From contig QYRS01000005.1 in assembly GCA_006503535.1 (NCBI GenBank), positions 1,984,001-2,048,000 of the forward strand: a stretch of DNA of 64,000 nt, given 5' to 3'. A program made the translations under genes and the position numbers. The notes beneath the pieces were generated by a model, which worked only from the letters and a program-made list of their open reading frames with translations, ran no database searches and was not told the origin of the DNA. Positions within the stretch are counted from its first letter, which is position 1, and each line of letters starts with the position of its first letter. This document shows, piece by piece, positions 47,047-58,390 of this stretch. Source of the DNA: Arthrinium phaeospermum. Its lineage: Eukaryota > Ascomycota > Sordariomycetes > Amphisphaeriales > Apiosporaceae.

Positions 47047-48008
47047 ACATGACATCTTTTGTCATGACCTCATGATACCTTCGGTATACTCCCCGATGGT
47101 ATTGTCGCTTCTCAACTTCTTTTTCTTATGTCTGTATTTGTAACTTCGAATGATTGTGCATAGTTAGCGTGGGCATGACTAGGATACCAGTAGGGGAAGG
47201 AACTGGGAGGACGGAAGATGGCTATCGTATGCTGGCGTCAGGTGGCATGGCTTCATTTCTGTACATGTTTGGATATTGGATGTCTTCATGGTTGTACGTA
47301 TGATGCAAATTACGTATATGGTCAAAATCGAGGGGATGAGAAGGAATATTGGTCATGTACAATGAATTACTGTTCTGCGTATGTACTTCAGGCTATCTTG
47401 CAATGACGAGTTGCCTATCAAACTCATGATCAATCGTACGACTCGTCGCATCTATTTATCTTCATGATCTTTCGTGAATCGTAATCCTCCATCAACACAC
47501 CATATTTTTGTCTTGTCCTTTTACTCCGACATCTTGAACCTGTACCCTGACACCAAGACCGTATGGCCAACAAAACTCCCGAAAATCCCCCTTTTCGCCT
47601 TCAAGATGCTGAATGACCCTCCAAATGCGGTCAGAGATGCAAAAGCCGCCGTATACAGCCCCGACTCCTGACGCACCAACTGGGCAAAGGGGTGAACCAA
47701 TTCTCCTTCAAACCAACACCAAATGCTGGTGTATATCAACAAAAGATGATCCAGGAACTGAGGTCGCCCCCCAGCCAGCCAGTGAAAGCAATCCAGATAG
47801 AGGAGTGCGCGTCTGACAAGAGGAAGGGAAACCGAAGAGGGGAAAATAGGAGGGAAACAACACACGCCGCCAATGAACCACCGGAAACCGTAACCCCCTT
47901 TTGTGACCTGAACTCCGAACCGAACATGAGAAAAAGAAAAGGAAAAGGAAAAAGGAAAGTAATAGTACAGTAAAACGAAACAGTGATTTGCAGAAGTCGG
48001 CCTCACTG
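47047..48008. other. Convergent 3' spacer, pol gamma to membrane protein gene
   Basis: 962 bases between two converging genes. Both 3' flanks should lie here. No gene is supported. Confidence 0.5.
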
Positions 48009-50797
48009 TTAAGATGAGAAAACACCACCGCCAGCAGTGCGAGTAGAGACGGCACTAGACGCAGCCTGCTCGGCTGCCGCATCTTCTTCCTCGTGCACAA
48101 GGCGCAGGGTAGTACTGAGCTCGCTCAGCAGGCGCGCATGTCCGCCGCGGTGGCCGTTTGGCCCTCCACGGTTGCTGGGTGCGTTATCCGGCGTTGTAAA
48201 AACCTGCTGCTGTGTGTTGGTGTGTGGTCTCTTCTCTTTTGCCAGCTGATCCTGGTGGCTTTGCGACAGCGTCGTGATAGTACTGGCCTTGTTGTCGTGG
48301 CACGTAGTGTTATCGTCGGACGAGGAATCAGTTGTAGACGCAGAGGCAAGAGACCCCATGGTATCCACGCTGGGCAGGCATTGCGAGCTGGCATAGCTGG
48401 GCGGCAATCGCGGCTGACCGGGAGAAGGGGTCACAGCAGACGAAAGTACGCTGGCTCGACCACCACCACCACGGATAGGCGAGGAAAAGGAAGAGACGCC
48501 GAGTAAGAATTGGGATCGCCGTTTCGAAGGCGATGGGGAAAAGCGCATGCTGGATAGAGAAGACCGCTTCCTCGCGCCCATGGTGGCTGGCAAGACGGGG
48601 TTTTGAAACTTGCTTCCGATTTTGTGGCTAGCTCCAAGAGAGCGCCGATGCGAAGAGGAGATGGGGATACGTGAGGGCAGTATAGGGAGTGGTCGCTTTG
48701 GGGGTGAGCCAGGGGGTGGCGGGCCAGAAGGAGGTGGGGTCGGGTGTTGCGAGCCATCTTTACAGAGGTCCCCTTCTTCTTTTCCTTCTTGCTATCATTA
48801 CCCGAAGAAGAAGACAGGGAAGTGCTGCTGGGATTACTGGGATGCGATTGTTTTTGGGTTTTCTTGTTTTTGTTGCGCTTGGCTGGGCGAGCGCTGTTGC
48901 CGTTTCCCCCATCACGACGCTCGCGAAGGACTGACATGGCCTCGACTGTAGGGGGCGGTGATGGGATACCTATGTGCGAGGGAAAGAGAAGAAGGCCAGA
49001 GTTAGTGAAATGATCGCCACTCCATCTCGGATAGCCAAAATGGTCTCGAGTCATTGCTGACGGTAGGGGAGCGTGAATGGGAGCACCGGGAAGGAGAATC
49101 CCTGCGTGACGGACTGTCCGTCGCCGCTGTACCATTCTCTGACTGTGTGGCAGGAGGGATCAAGATGACAGGAGGCGGCAAGACTAAGATACTGGGGCTA
49201 GGGCTGGGGCAGGGGTTGGTGTTGGTACCGAGTAATGGCTGGACTGCGTACGTAGACGTGTTGGTATATTTCTGCAGCTCAAAGTGTGATAAGAGGGAAC
49301 CATCATCTGATGACTTACCTGTACTCTCCTCCATGAGGGTGGTGGCATTTGTTGTGTCTACCAGGATAGTGGGACTGGCCAAATCACTTTCGTCAATATA
49401 GCTGCGGTTTGCGGGCGGGTTGCTGACCGAACGGCGCAGTCTCGTCTTGTCGATGCCGTAGCGAGAACTCAGGCTGTCAGAGTCAGCGTACGATTCGCGA
49501 ACCGAGTTGTGCTTGCTGACAGCCAGCGGCTGGGGAACCAAGTCCGGGTGGGAGGGGTTCAAACGCATAGGCGACAGGCCAGTGCGAGCAGACAACATCG
49601 AGCGTGACGCCTGAGGGACTGAGCCGTCATCGAGACCCGCCTCGTCAAGCTTCTCTCGCCGCGCTGGATCGGGGTCTCCTCTTGCTCCGCGTGTGCGATC
49701 CGGTCCGTGGATTTCTTGCCCGGCGTGTCGAAAGGCGAAGAGGCGTTGCCCGTCGACTCCTCGGGGATCGTACTGGGCGGCTTGTAGGATACCACGGTTT
49801 CGCCTGACTCGGCAGACTGGTGAGATGCCGATCGCACGCGTGGGTGGTACTGCGCATGTTGCAACCCAAGGGCAGCACGAGGCAGCGTGCCATGCAAGGT
49901 AGTACCCGAAAGAGGCCGTGGCTCAACGGGAGAAAAACTGCGGAAACCAACGGGAGTGGGCGTCGTGGGGTCGTGAGGACTGCCGCTTCTCAACATACTC
50001 AGGGCGGGAGGATAGTGCAAGTTTGCCTGGGATGGGTTGGGCACTGCATTGTGGTCGTCTCTTGCTGTATTTCGCGTCAGTCAAGTCATGTATTTGAAAG
50101 AGTGAGGGTGTAGAAGACAAGGAGTCATCAAGACCTTGCAGTGAATATCACAATGGATTGTATTCATCGTGTGGTCGCCAGCGACTTGGGGACCTCATAT
50201 GCTAAGTTGATGGTACTGTTTTGAAGGGGCCTTTGACTTACCCCAAACTGAATCCCTCTTGTTTGCTCCCGTCTCCAGAGCCTTCACACGCTCCAGTCCA
50301 TCCTGAAGGTCGTCCTTCATTGCATCCACCTGAGCTCTACTGGTCCTCAAGTCCTGGAGCATGGTTCCCACCTGCTCGACGTCGTTCTTCTGGGCGCGCT
50401 GCTTGCGTTGTCGGCAATAGAGGAAGATGCATGCACCTATAGCAATACAGAGCAGAGGCAACAGCACGGCAAGAACCAGCTTCCAAGTTTCGATGCCATC
50501 GGTGTTGGGGGCGGGACCCGCCGCCGCGCTGTCGTCGGACATTGTAGGTGGGTATGACAGAGGTTCAGTGGTGTAGGATACTGTGAGAGAGGTTGGCGGC
50601 GGTCGAGAAGGCTTCCAAAAGCTGGTTTCTTGAGGAACCTTTACAGCTAAGCGTGTGAGAGAACTGGAGGGAGAGTCTGTAGGAAAGGCTACAACGGAAT
50701 CTGTAGATGAAGACGCGAAGGTCCTTTGAGCACTCATGTCAGCGCGGCCTCCACGCGCCACCCGGGCTTGAGGATATGTATATGCATTGATCGGCAT
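48009..50797 (-). CDS. Single-pass membrane protein with disordered cytosolic tail, two frame breaks
   Basis: Minus-strand model: 50797-50242, 50064-49319 and 48969-48009, with one missing base in each of two runs (G4 at 49671-49674 and C4 at 48770-48773). With both restored the frame runs to the stop and totals 754 aa. Residues 1-100 are Ser/Thr/Pro-rich without a signal peptide. One transmembrane helix (KLVLAVLLPLLCIAIGACIF) is near 105-125, then a basic CRQRKQR stop-transfer, a short coiled coil, and a long Ser/Pro/Arg-rich disordered tail. The layout resembles fungal wall-sensor or TM-anchored signalling proteins but I do not recognise a family. The 349-nt intron from GTAAGT at 49318 is uncertain: the frame stays open past it to 49130, where GTACAG in the same phase is another donor. 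Both frame breaks fall in 4-base C/G runs, so assembly errors are likely. Confidence 0.65.
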
Positions 50798-53011
50798 CGT
50801 GCAGTTTTCTTGGCTTCTTCTTTCTCGCGATCGATGTCCAGGCGAAGAACATGGCGGTAGGAGCGGGTGTGTACCGGGACGCGATTATTTAAAGAAATGG
50901 GTGAGCGATTACTTACAGTGAGTGGCAGCGAGCCTCAAGTAACGACAAGCAATAGTCTGTCAGGTATTCGCAGTTTCTTGTTTTCTGATCCTAAGCCTTC
51001 ATTAGTCACTCACGTCTCCATAGTATGAGTGAGAAAACATGGCAGAGGAGGAGGGCGGACACGGGATGGTTGAAAATATCCTCGAATGATGTAAACAAAC
51101 GTACCAGTCAAAATACCAACGCCTCAAAAAAAGATGCGTTCGCAAATGTGCTCTCTGCAAAATGAATGACAAGAATTCGACCTCCTCAAGGCAGTGATCA
51201 GAATTGAAGACCAAGCGAGTGATTGCAAAAGAATGTGGGTGAAGAGGAGGAAGGACGAGTGCGAGGAAAATGAAGAGCGCGCAAAAGTAAACAAAACGAC
51301 TTTGAGAAGAAACCCCAAGCTCTCAATTAGGGATTAGCTCTGGCATCAAAAAAATGATTTAGAAGGAATTGGTACCAGCGACAGCGTGCTGCAGTTGTTG
51401 AAGCCCCTCGAGTTGGCTAAAACTGGAGCTTCAGGTGGAATAGGGGGGAGGGGGACCACAAGCTCGTTACCCAGCCTACATCTTTTTCGCAGCCCAAACC
51501 CCACGAAAAAAAAAAAAAGATAAATAGAGCGTAACAGTTTCCTTCCAATTGATTTTTGAACTCTGCGCATAGAGTGTACAGTTGAGCATAGGTAGCTACG
51601 TAAGGTAATGATACATCTCGTCGCTCTCGTCCTCACCGCGTGCGGTAGTCCAATCCCAGACCCAAATCTTACACTTCGACGCCTTGACGAGCGAGCCCTG
51701 GAAGCAGAACCTCTGTAGTGTCCTCAATGTCATTGTGTCCGTCGTGGTCGGCACCCCAGTCCCGCCATCTGGATGTGCCTCATCGAGTTATCATAATCGC
51801 ACATGTGAAGGAAGGCCAAGTCCGAATTAGGGTCGTAGGGCCGCCCAAACGAGGCGAACGAGTCCAGTACAGACTGCACTGATAGCGCGGTTTACAGATA
51901 CCCTCGACGTAATCCAGTGCTTGGACACCAGTTCGGTTGCGTTGATGAACTTCAAGTAATTGAGGTTGGGCTGTATGCTTGCTGTCTCAAGCTCAGGTGA
52001 CCACATTTCTTGCAAGCACATTTGGCGTCTTTCAAAGGTCGGACTCCAAGTACAACACCAGAGTCTGCCAATCGACTGCCAGCTTCTTTATTCGTACAGG
52101 TTATCGAATGGGTATCTGACAAGTGACAAGGGCGCTCCTCCAGTAGTACCTTTCAGGTCAGTGTCAATGACGATAGTGATATCGGTGTCCAGGCTCTTTG
52201 GAGATGGTGTTGTTACCTGGAGAGCAGTGAGAGATTGTAATGAAGGACCGTAAAGCAACTATGGAAACCAGAGGGAGTATGACAGCTCGCACAATTCCAC
52301 GTTCACAGAGGCAAGCCAAACAGCATTGAGGGAGTAAAGGGATTTCGAATGCCGAGACTTGGCCTTCCATAGATGAAGACCATCCATCAGGACTACTATC
52401 TGCTACTGCCCCATGATATTCATCATATTAATGATATTCCTGTCATAAGATCATGTGTTTTCTGCACTCGCTCGGCTTTCCAGGTTCTTGGACAAGCAAG
52501 GTACTTGCTGGATTGCGATTCAAGTAATTAAAGAACACCAAGGTGGCATCGTGAAGGTACATAGCAACAGCCAATTATAACTACGGAATGTATTGGGCGT
52601 AGAATTAGACCAATTTGTCTTGGAATCTACACGGATGGTTCGCTAAACACGATCAAGTCATCATCATGAGGCTTGACAGGACAGAGTGACCCAGAAGTGA
52701 TGCCAAAAAGACCCAAGGGGAAAAGATAAAAATGGCAAAAAAAAAAAAGAAGATATAGGTGGTCAAGCTCCCAGTATGCTGTTGCATCCGTCCCGAAGTG
52801 GCTCGAGGTGATTGCGACAAACATCTGCTGGGTGGCAGGATCGAACGAGGATGCTATGGCAGGGTGTCCCCGAGTACGAGGCGGTCGGAGGAGGCTTACC
52901 ACCAGCACAGTCCAGCGTAATCACTACCACTCGACCACCGTTGGAAGAATCAGGCAGCTATTGGGATTTATTACCCTACCCCTCTTCCCCTTCCCCCTAG
53001 GTATGTACTAC
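50798..53011. other. Intergenic region with a possible decayed gene
   Basis: 2.2 kb. The left third (50800-51550) is featureless apart from an A-run. A decayed coding stretch on the minus strand is listed separately. The right end is the 3' flank of the oxidase-like gene. Confidence 0.4.
51590..52370 (-). pseudogene. Possible decayed coding region, family unknown
   Basis: Several minus-strand stretches read like protein but sit in different frames: TPSPKSLDTDITIVIDTDLK near 52180, IKKLAVDWQTLVLYLESDL near 52080, NLNYLKFINATELVSKHWI near 51960, LDSFASFGRPYDPNSDLAFL near 51860 and a segment ending CKIWVWDWTTARGEDESDE near 51640. Joining them needs at least three frame changes with no convincing introns. 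I do not recognise the family; low confidence. Confidence 0.3.
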
Positions 53012-54743
53012 CTACTGTTGATTGTTGTCCCCCTCCATGAGGAATACAGTCGCTTCCAGCGGGCGGGCATTGATCTGTAAGATGGTCAGCTATTATTCCC
53101 TTTCACAACCACGTCATGGTATCGGGAGAACTTACCAAGCTTCGAGGGACCTTCTTCAAGTCCGTAACGCCGGCCTGGGCCCCGTCGTGCACGATCTCCG
53201 TCTTCAGGATCTGGATGAGCTTCTCCACTCCTCGGTACCGTAGCAGTTGGCGTACATGAATCTATTTATTCCAAGTTAGTCAGCCAGTCATCTTCGTCGG
53301 CCACCATCTAGCAAGCAGTTCCAAGTGTCAGTCAACTTACGGTCTTCCCAAGCCCACCATCTTCACCCCCAGCGCCAACAACTTGAGCACGTCGGTGCCG
53401 TACCGCACGCCGCTGTCGGCCATGACCTCGACCTGCTGAAACACCTGCGGCGCGTTGCGGTGGATCTCGTAGGCGATCTCGAGCGGCGAGGGCGAGTACT
53501 CGACCTGGCGTCCGCCGTGGTTCGACAGGTAGATGGCGGGCGCGCCCTTCTCGATGGCCGTCAGGGCGTCCTCGACCGTCGCGATGCCCTTGGGGATCAC
53601 GGGGAGCGAGGTCCGGGACTTGATCTCGTCGTAAAGATCCCACTGTGATATGTATGCATTAGTCGAACTGTTGGGATTACTTTGCCATAGACGGGGTGCT
53701 TGGGGCTCAGGGGAACCGGGTTTTCTTACTGTCAGAGCTGAGGTGGCGCCGTTACTATGCATGGAGTCAGCCAAACCGTCATTTTGTCCAGTAAAGCAAA
53801 GACCTACGCATTCGTGGTGTCGTAGCGGGCAGCACGGTGCCGCGTCGAGTCACCGGGTGCGTCGATGGTCCAGACAAAGGCCTTGGCACCGGCTTTCTCG
53901 GCGCGCTCCATGGCATCCCATGTCACTGAGAAGTTGGCGTTGGTGTAGATCTGGGCAATTGTCAGTCGGAGTGGACTTCCCGTAGAGATTTCAAGGCAAG
54001 GCATACCTGCTGGAACATCACTTGCGGCCGTTCATGGTGTCATCATTTTTGGGCTGCCAGCTCCTCGATGGTCTTGCTGGCATATAAGGCAGCCTGTCAA
54101 TACAGGACATGTCAGTCAAATCTAGTGTCCTCAGTAGTATGACAAAGCGAAAACGCGGGATTCACAGACTGTGTACAGGATGTTCTCCTTGGCGGCAGCA
54201 TCCACGAAGTTCAACTCGGCTCTCTCGGGGTTGGCGTAGCCACCGCGGGCAGCCGGCGCGATAAATATAGGAGCACTGAAATTGTAGCCCATGAACGTAA
54301 CCTGCTTATAATCAGACTGGCTCACGGCCTAGAAGCAGCCTCCCTGAAGGAGTAGACACTTACGGCAGAGTCTCGTTCAGCTTCGAGACATCATGCAGAT
54401 GCCGTGGACGAAGCATGACCTTCTTCCACACGTCCAGGTTGTTCCGGTAGCCTGCAGTAAACATATTAGCATCACGCATCCGGTAAAACACGCCTGGTCC
54501 CAACTGACTCCACTCGCCGCCGGCTGCCGTGCGGTAGAAGGAGTACTTCTGGTTGTCCAGGAACTGGTGGGCCGCATAGTCGAAGTCCATCACCGCACGC
54601 ATGTCCTTGAGCAGCGGTAGGCTCCCCTCGGTGTAGTTGGTGCTGAAGAGGTAGTCAGTCAGGCCCGTGTCCACCTCGTTGATCCAAGGCTCGGCCGCGA
54701 AGGCCACGGCAGCCATGGAGCAGGCAAAAGCGAAGGAACGCAT
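53012..54743 (-). pseudogene. FMN-dependent 2-hydroxyacid oxidase/dehydrogenase, broken copy
   Basis: FMN enzyme of the glycolate/lactate oxidase and flavocytochrome b2 group, which oxidises 2-hydroxy acids. Minus-strand exons are 54743-54364, 54301-54170, 54093-54007, 53950-53808, 53754-53730, 53642-53341, 53261-53136 and 53074-53012, about 419 aa. Seven GT-AG introns have good sites. Motifs: APIFIAPAARGGYA, FVWTIDAPGDSTRHRAAR, VIPKGIATVEDA (Lys), LSNHGGRQVEYSPSPLE (catalytic His, substrate Arg) and ADSGVRYGTDVLKLLALG (FMN phosphate). Lesions: exon 1 ends in phase 2 but exon 2 needs phase 0; two adjacent TGA stops in exon 3 (after EELAAQK); one base missing in exon 7 so that VEKLIQILKTE is out of frame. 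The start MRSFAFACSMAAVAFA looks like a signal peptide, suggesting a secreted or vacuolar form. An upstream ATG at 54848 is in frame but would bury it. Confidence 0.7.
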
Positions 54744-55647
54744 CTTCGGCGGGTTGGCGATGAAGGCTTGAGGACTAGTTACACTACAAGGAAGCGCGGC
54801 AAGTAGCTGGTGGTGAAGAAAAAGCGCAGGCGATTTTTGGCCGGGCATGGTGTCGATCTCTTATAGGAGTTCCCACGACGGACTGCCATCCCGCTTTGGA
54901 CCTCCAATGTAGCTGCGCGACCCATGAGATGGATACTTCACGTCAAGCCAAACATTGGAGCTCTCGCGGTATGCCATCGGGATTCGGCCAAAACTCCGGC
55001 CAGTTCAGAGGACAAAGCGGGTGATTGGCGGCACTGGCCGGCTCGATTAATGTGCAATGATAGTGGAGGATGTCTTCTAGTATAGCGGCCGGTTTCCTTG
55101 GCCTACATGTGCCTGCAGCGTGCTTTCTGCAATGCTTGTACCTTGCTCGTCGCTAGTTGAGCGGCATCGCAGCGACATAGTCTCCACTGCCAGTCCGACT
55201 TTCTCCATACTCGGCAGTATGCCAAGAAATGCAATTTGCCCCAGTCCCCGAGGGGTAGACTGACCAGGTTCCATTCTCGGAGCCGGGGATCGTATTAGGG
55301 CATATCGGCCGGCAGCTGCATGACGGGGGGGTATAGCCGGATGGCAGGCGCCCACTGGTTAATGCCTACATAACTTGATGCTCTATTCCACTTACTCCAA
55401 ATGACGAGGGAAGTATCATACGTATGCGTATAAGTTATAAGTCACTATCCCATATGAACAGGTACTACAGCAAAAGTATCGAATTATCACGCATCACTTC
55501 CCTAGCGTAACCGGGAGTAGCTGGAATGATCAGAGGCATATGTGCTGTTAGTGGGCAAAGTATCCTTTATGCCATCGATCGTTTTATGCCATCGATCGTT
55601 TATACCATCGATCCTTCATCGCAGGTTCCTAATTGAGGTATGTGTAT
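54744..55647. other. Intergenic region, oxidase to F-box gene
   Basis: 904 bases with no supported gene. It contains the oxidase promoter region and a 17-bp tandem repeat listed separately. Confidence 0.45.
55567..55613. repeat. 17-bp tandem repeat with ATCGAT core
   Basis: Two copies of TATGCCATCGATCGTTT followed by a diverged third (ATACCATCGATCC). Just 3' of the F-box-type gene. Seen directly. Confidence 0.7.
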
Positions 55648-57123
55648 CTACAGCTCCTGCTGCTCTGGGCTCTGCTGCTCTGAGTCCTGGTGGTCCAGAC
55701 TACCATCAGCGACACTGAGACACTCTGGCTCTTTGATCTCGAACCCGGCATCCAGCAGGGCTTGATTAGCTTTCAGGGCCTTGAATTGCAACAGCCGTTC
55801 GCCTTCCATAGGCTGCGAATCCCACTCTCCATCAGGCAAGACAAGCTCGACTTTGCGCAGGGCCACCCGAGGATAATCCTCCCAATTCTCCCATCCAGCC
55901 TCCTGTTCAGCATTCTTGCTAGCGGCGGCCAAGGCGGCGAACTCGATAATCCACTCTCTGGCATCTTCGGTGCGCGCCAACTTCCAGGCTTGATCATGGT
56001 CCTCTTTGTACAGCTTGATGGTCAGAACTTCCAGGGTCGGCGTCAGCCAGAGCCGGCATGTGTCGGCCGGGTTAGGGATTGCAGGGAAGACAATGGTCAG
56101 CGTCTCCAACTTCAGGAAGTCGTGGATGTCGAATCTGTTGATCGACTCCTGACGTCTCGCCAGGCCGACCTCCAAGTGCCTCAGCGTGTTCTTGTTGTGC
56201 CGGAGAACGTCGGACAGCGCTAGGTGGTCACAGATGCCTAGCTCTGCGCCATCGTCGATCGTCGGGTCCCAGACCCAGAGTGTCGGGTCCAACTTGTCGA
56301 TGGTGAACTTTACCAAGCGAGCGGGCCAGGCGAGGAAATTCCGCAAGGCATCACGGCTTCCGAGTCTGAAACCTCGGATGTGTAGCTCCGTGAAGGACGC
56401 GGTTCCTTGTTCCTCCTGTGAGTCTCGTTGTGTCAGTATGGACTGCGGCAGGATGAGTCGCCAGGGACAGGCTAAGTGTGGAGGGTCGCGAGTACGGGAA
56501 AAAACAAAACGGGTGACCAAAGAACAAAAGGACCAAGTGGGATTCTTACCGTTGTTAGGGGAGTACCTTCTTGGCAAATCTCATTGTTCAACCAAGGAAT
56601 GACGCGCTGGATGCCGTGATTCATTCTCCATGAGCCCACACTATACACGTCCCGAAACTCCAGGCGTCTGATCTTGGGGAATTGCTTGACCAGGTTAATA
56701 GCGTTCGTGAACGGGGGGCGGCGCGAACAACCCTTAAAGTCGATCGTTAGCTTGAGGAGCCCGGCGAGGGCCGGATTCAAGTAAAAGGTCCAGTACAGTC
56801 GCACGGCACGGCGCTCAAAGAACGACAGCGTTTGCGAACGTTCAAGGTCCGCCTTCAACCGCGCACCCCGGAGCATGATCCGGTCTGCGGGTATATTATT
56901 CAGGACGTCGACTGTTATCTTCTTATAGAGATACTCCTGGGCTATAGCACTGAGTCTCTGGTTCGTCAGACAGAGAGCCAGCAGAGCTTTACGACTGGTT
57001 GTCTCCTCGTCCTCCTTCCCCTCTGAGACCAGCTCTACACCGGAGCAGCATCTCAGGGGGCATATTCATCAAGAGCGACTGGCCCTCGGCTCCCTGCGGG
57101 TGTACAGTAGCGTGGGAGTCCAT
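55648..57123 (-). CDS. F-box/LRR-like protein with a frame break near the start
   Basis: Minus-strand exons 57123-56550 and 56415-55648 with a 134-nt intron that keeps the frame. The N-terminus LLMNMPPEMLLR looks like the first helix of an F-box; 5-10 codons later the frame changes (about 57055-57030) and continues as ETTSRKALLALCLTNQRLSAI, the usual second half of a fungal F-box, then EYLYKKITVD. The rest (about 400 aa) has Leu-rich repeat-like spacing (FPKIRRLEFRDV, FTELHIRGFRLG, LRHLEVGLARR, LEVLTIKLY), as in fungal F-box proteins that select substrates for SCF ubiquitin ligases. The exon is one base too long or two too short; no 4-base run explains it. Without a repair the protein would start at ATG 56876 and lack the F-box. 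The C-terminus is Gln/Glu-rich. Confidence 0.65.
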
Positions 57124-57146
57124 GGTCGTAGACATGGTCTTCACCT

Positions 57147-57190
57147 ATACTTCCGGCGTTAGCGTTTGCTTTCCGGCGATAGCGTTTGCT
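57147..57190. repeat. Tandem duplicate of about 20 bp
   Basis: TTCCGGCGTTAGCGTTTGC is followed directly by a copy differing at one or two bases (TTCCGGCGATAGCGTTTGC). It lies just upstream of the F-box-type start. Confidence 0.7.
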
Positions 57191-57217
57191 TCTTGGGGGA
57201 TAAACGGGATGGCTTAA

Positions 57218-57420
57218 CAGTGAACAGTGAAGTTTCGTCGAAGAATCAACAGTAAACAATGAAGTTCCCTCGGATGAACGGGTGACTCCTCCGTTGATGA
57301 GGCACGGGGTAACGGGGAATAAACGGGATGAACCAACAGTGAACAGTGAAGTTTCGTCGAAGAATCAACAGTGAACAGTAAAGTTTCGTCGAAGAATCAA
57401 CAGTGAACAGGAATGAACAG
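57218..57420. repeat. Dispersed/tandem copies of a 32-bp unit
   Basis: A unit containing CAACAGTGAACAGTGAAG and TTTCGTCGAAGAAT recurs four to five times, the last two in direct tandem 32 bases apart, with a larger copy that also includes AAACGGGATG. Seen directly; origin unknown. Confidence 0.75.
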
Positions 57421-57824
57421 TACCGGAAGTTGCTTACCTTGATGCAATGCTGAGACAGGTGTGTGCGTGTGTGCTTATGCTGTCGTGAAGTTCACACTTT
57501 GAAGTGATCGTGAGTCCGCATCAATGCTTTTGACTGGGAGGAACGACGACGACATCGAATAAGTTTGGTGGGCACTGATCACTATCATGCATGCTAACCG
57601 ACAATCACTAGGTGCACACACATAACACATCGTGAGATTGCTTAGGCAGCGGTGCTCTATTATTGCTCAACCCCCCGGCTTCCTGCTGAAGCTTAGGCCG
57701 CCTACCTACCGGCACGATGCCCCAAGCAGTGAACAACTGCCCGTAAACACATGTTGATGAACAAAAAGTGCCAACTAAACGGGAGGTAAGCGTTCAGACA
57801 TTCATTAAGACATCTTTTATATAC

Positions 57825-58390
57825 CTAGAGAAAGTGTACATAACAATGAGTCTTCCGAAAGTCTTGATTCTCGGGGGTTTCTTTCGAGATGAAGCCCATA
57901 CACACAGGGCTGTGAAGTCCTTTGATATATACATGTAACGCACCCGAGCCTACTTGGTGGTGTTCTTGGATATACGCAGCGAGTGCCCCTATCGAGCAGG
58001 CGGTCACAGCATGCGGACTTTCCGCTCCTGGTCCCGCGTTGGAGGCGAGAGGTGTCCTTGCAAGAGGGCATTCATAAATGGTGTATACACGTAGCGGAAG
58101 TCCAGCTTGACCCAGACGAGCCAGGTTTCTGTGCGTATATGCCGTTGAGCCATCCTTCAGTTGGTAGTGAATTGAACGCTACGAATACAGCCCAGGTCAC
58201 GTGCAGCCCCTTTCGTGACCACACTGAGAGCATACTCCAGGCCATCACGTAATCGCCGCGAGGCTTGAGGTGGGGTTGAATGCCATTTCGCTTAGTTCCG
58301 CAGTTGAACCGCCACTTTGCATGTTTCGCTCGTGTTAAACTGTGCCTGCCATCATGCCGATAGCAGCGGGTGGGCGGGTATTAGGCCTTT
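57825..58390 (-). pseudogene. Possible decayed coding region, family unknown
   Basis: Two overlapping minus-strand frames stay open unusually long without a good start. One contains LHVTWAVFVAFNSLPTEGW and ends at about 58084. The other, starting near a TAG acceptor-like site at about 58180, contains VTACSIGALAAYIQEHHQVG and ends at 57825. Both look coding in part, but I cannot place a family or a joining intron. Low confidence. Confidence 0.25.

Noticed and set aside
49130..49318. Continuous coding through 49318-49130 in the membrane protein gene
   Set aside because: Not fully excluded; the perfect GTAAGT donor at 49318 in the right phase was preferred, and the alternative is noted in the entry.
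54744..54848. Longer N-terminus for the oxidase from ATG 54848
   Set aside because: It is in frame but would place 35 residues before a clean signal peptide at 54743.
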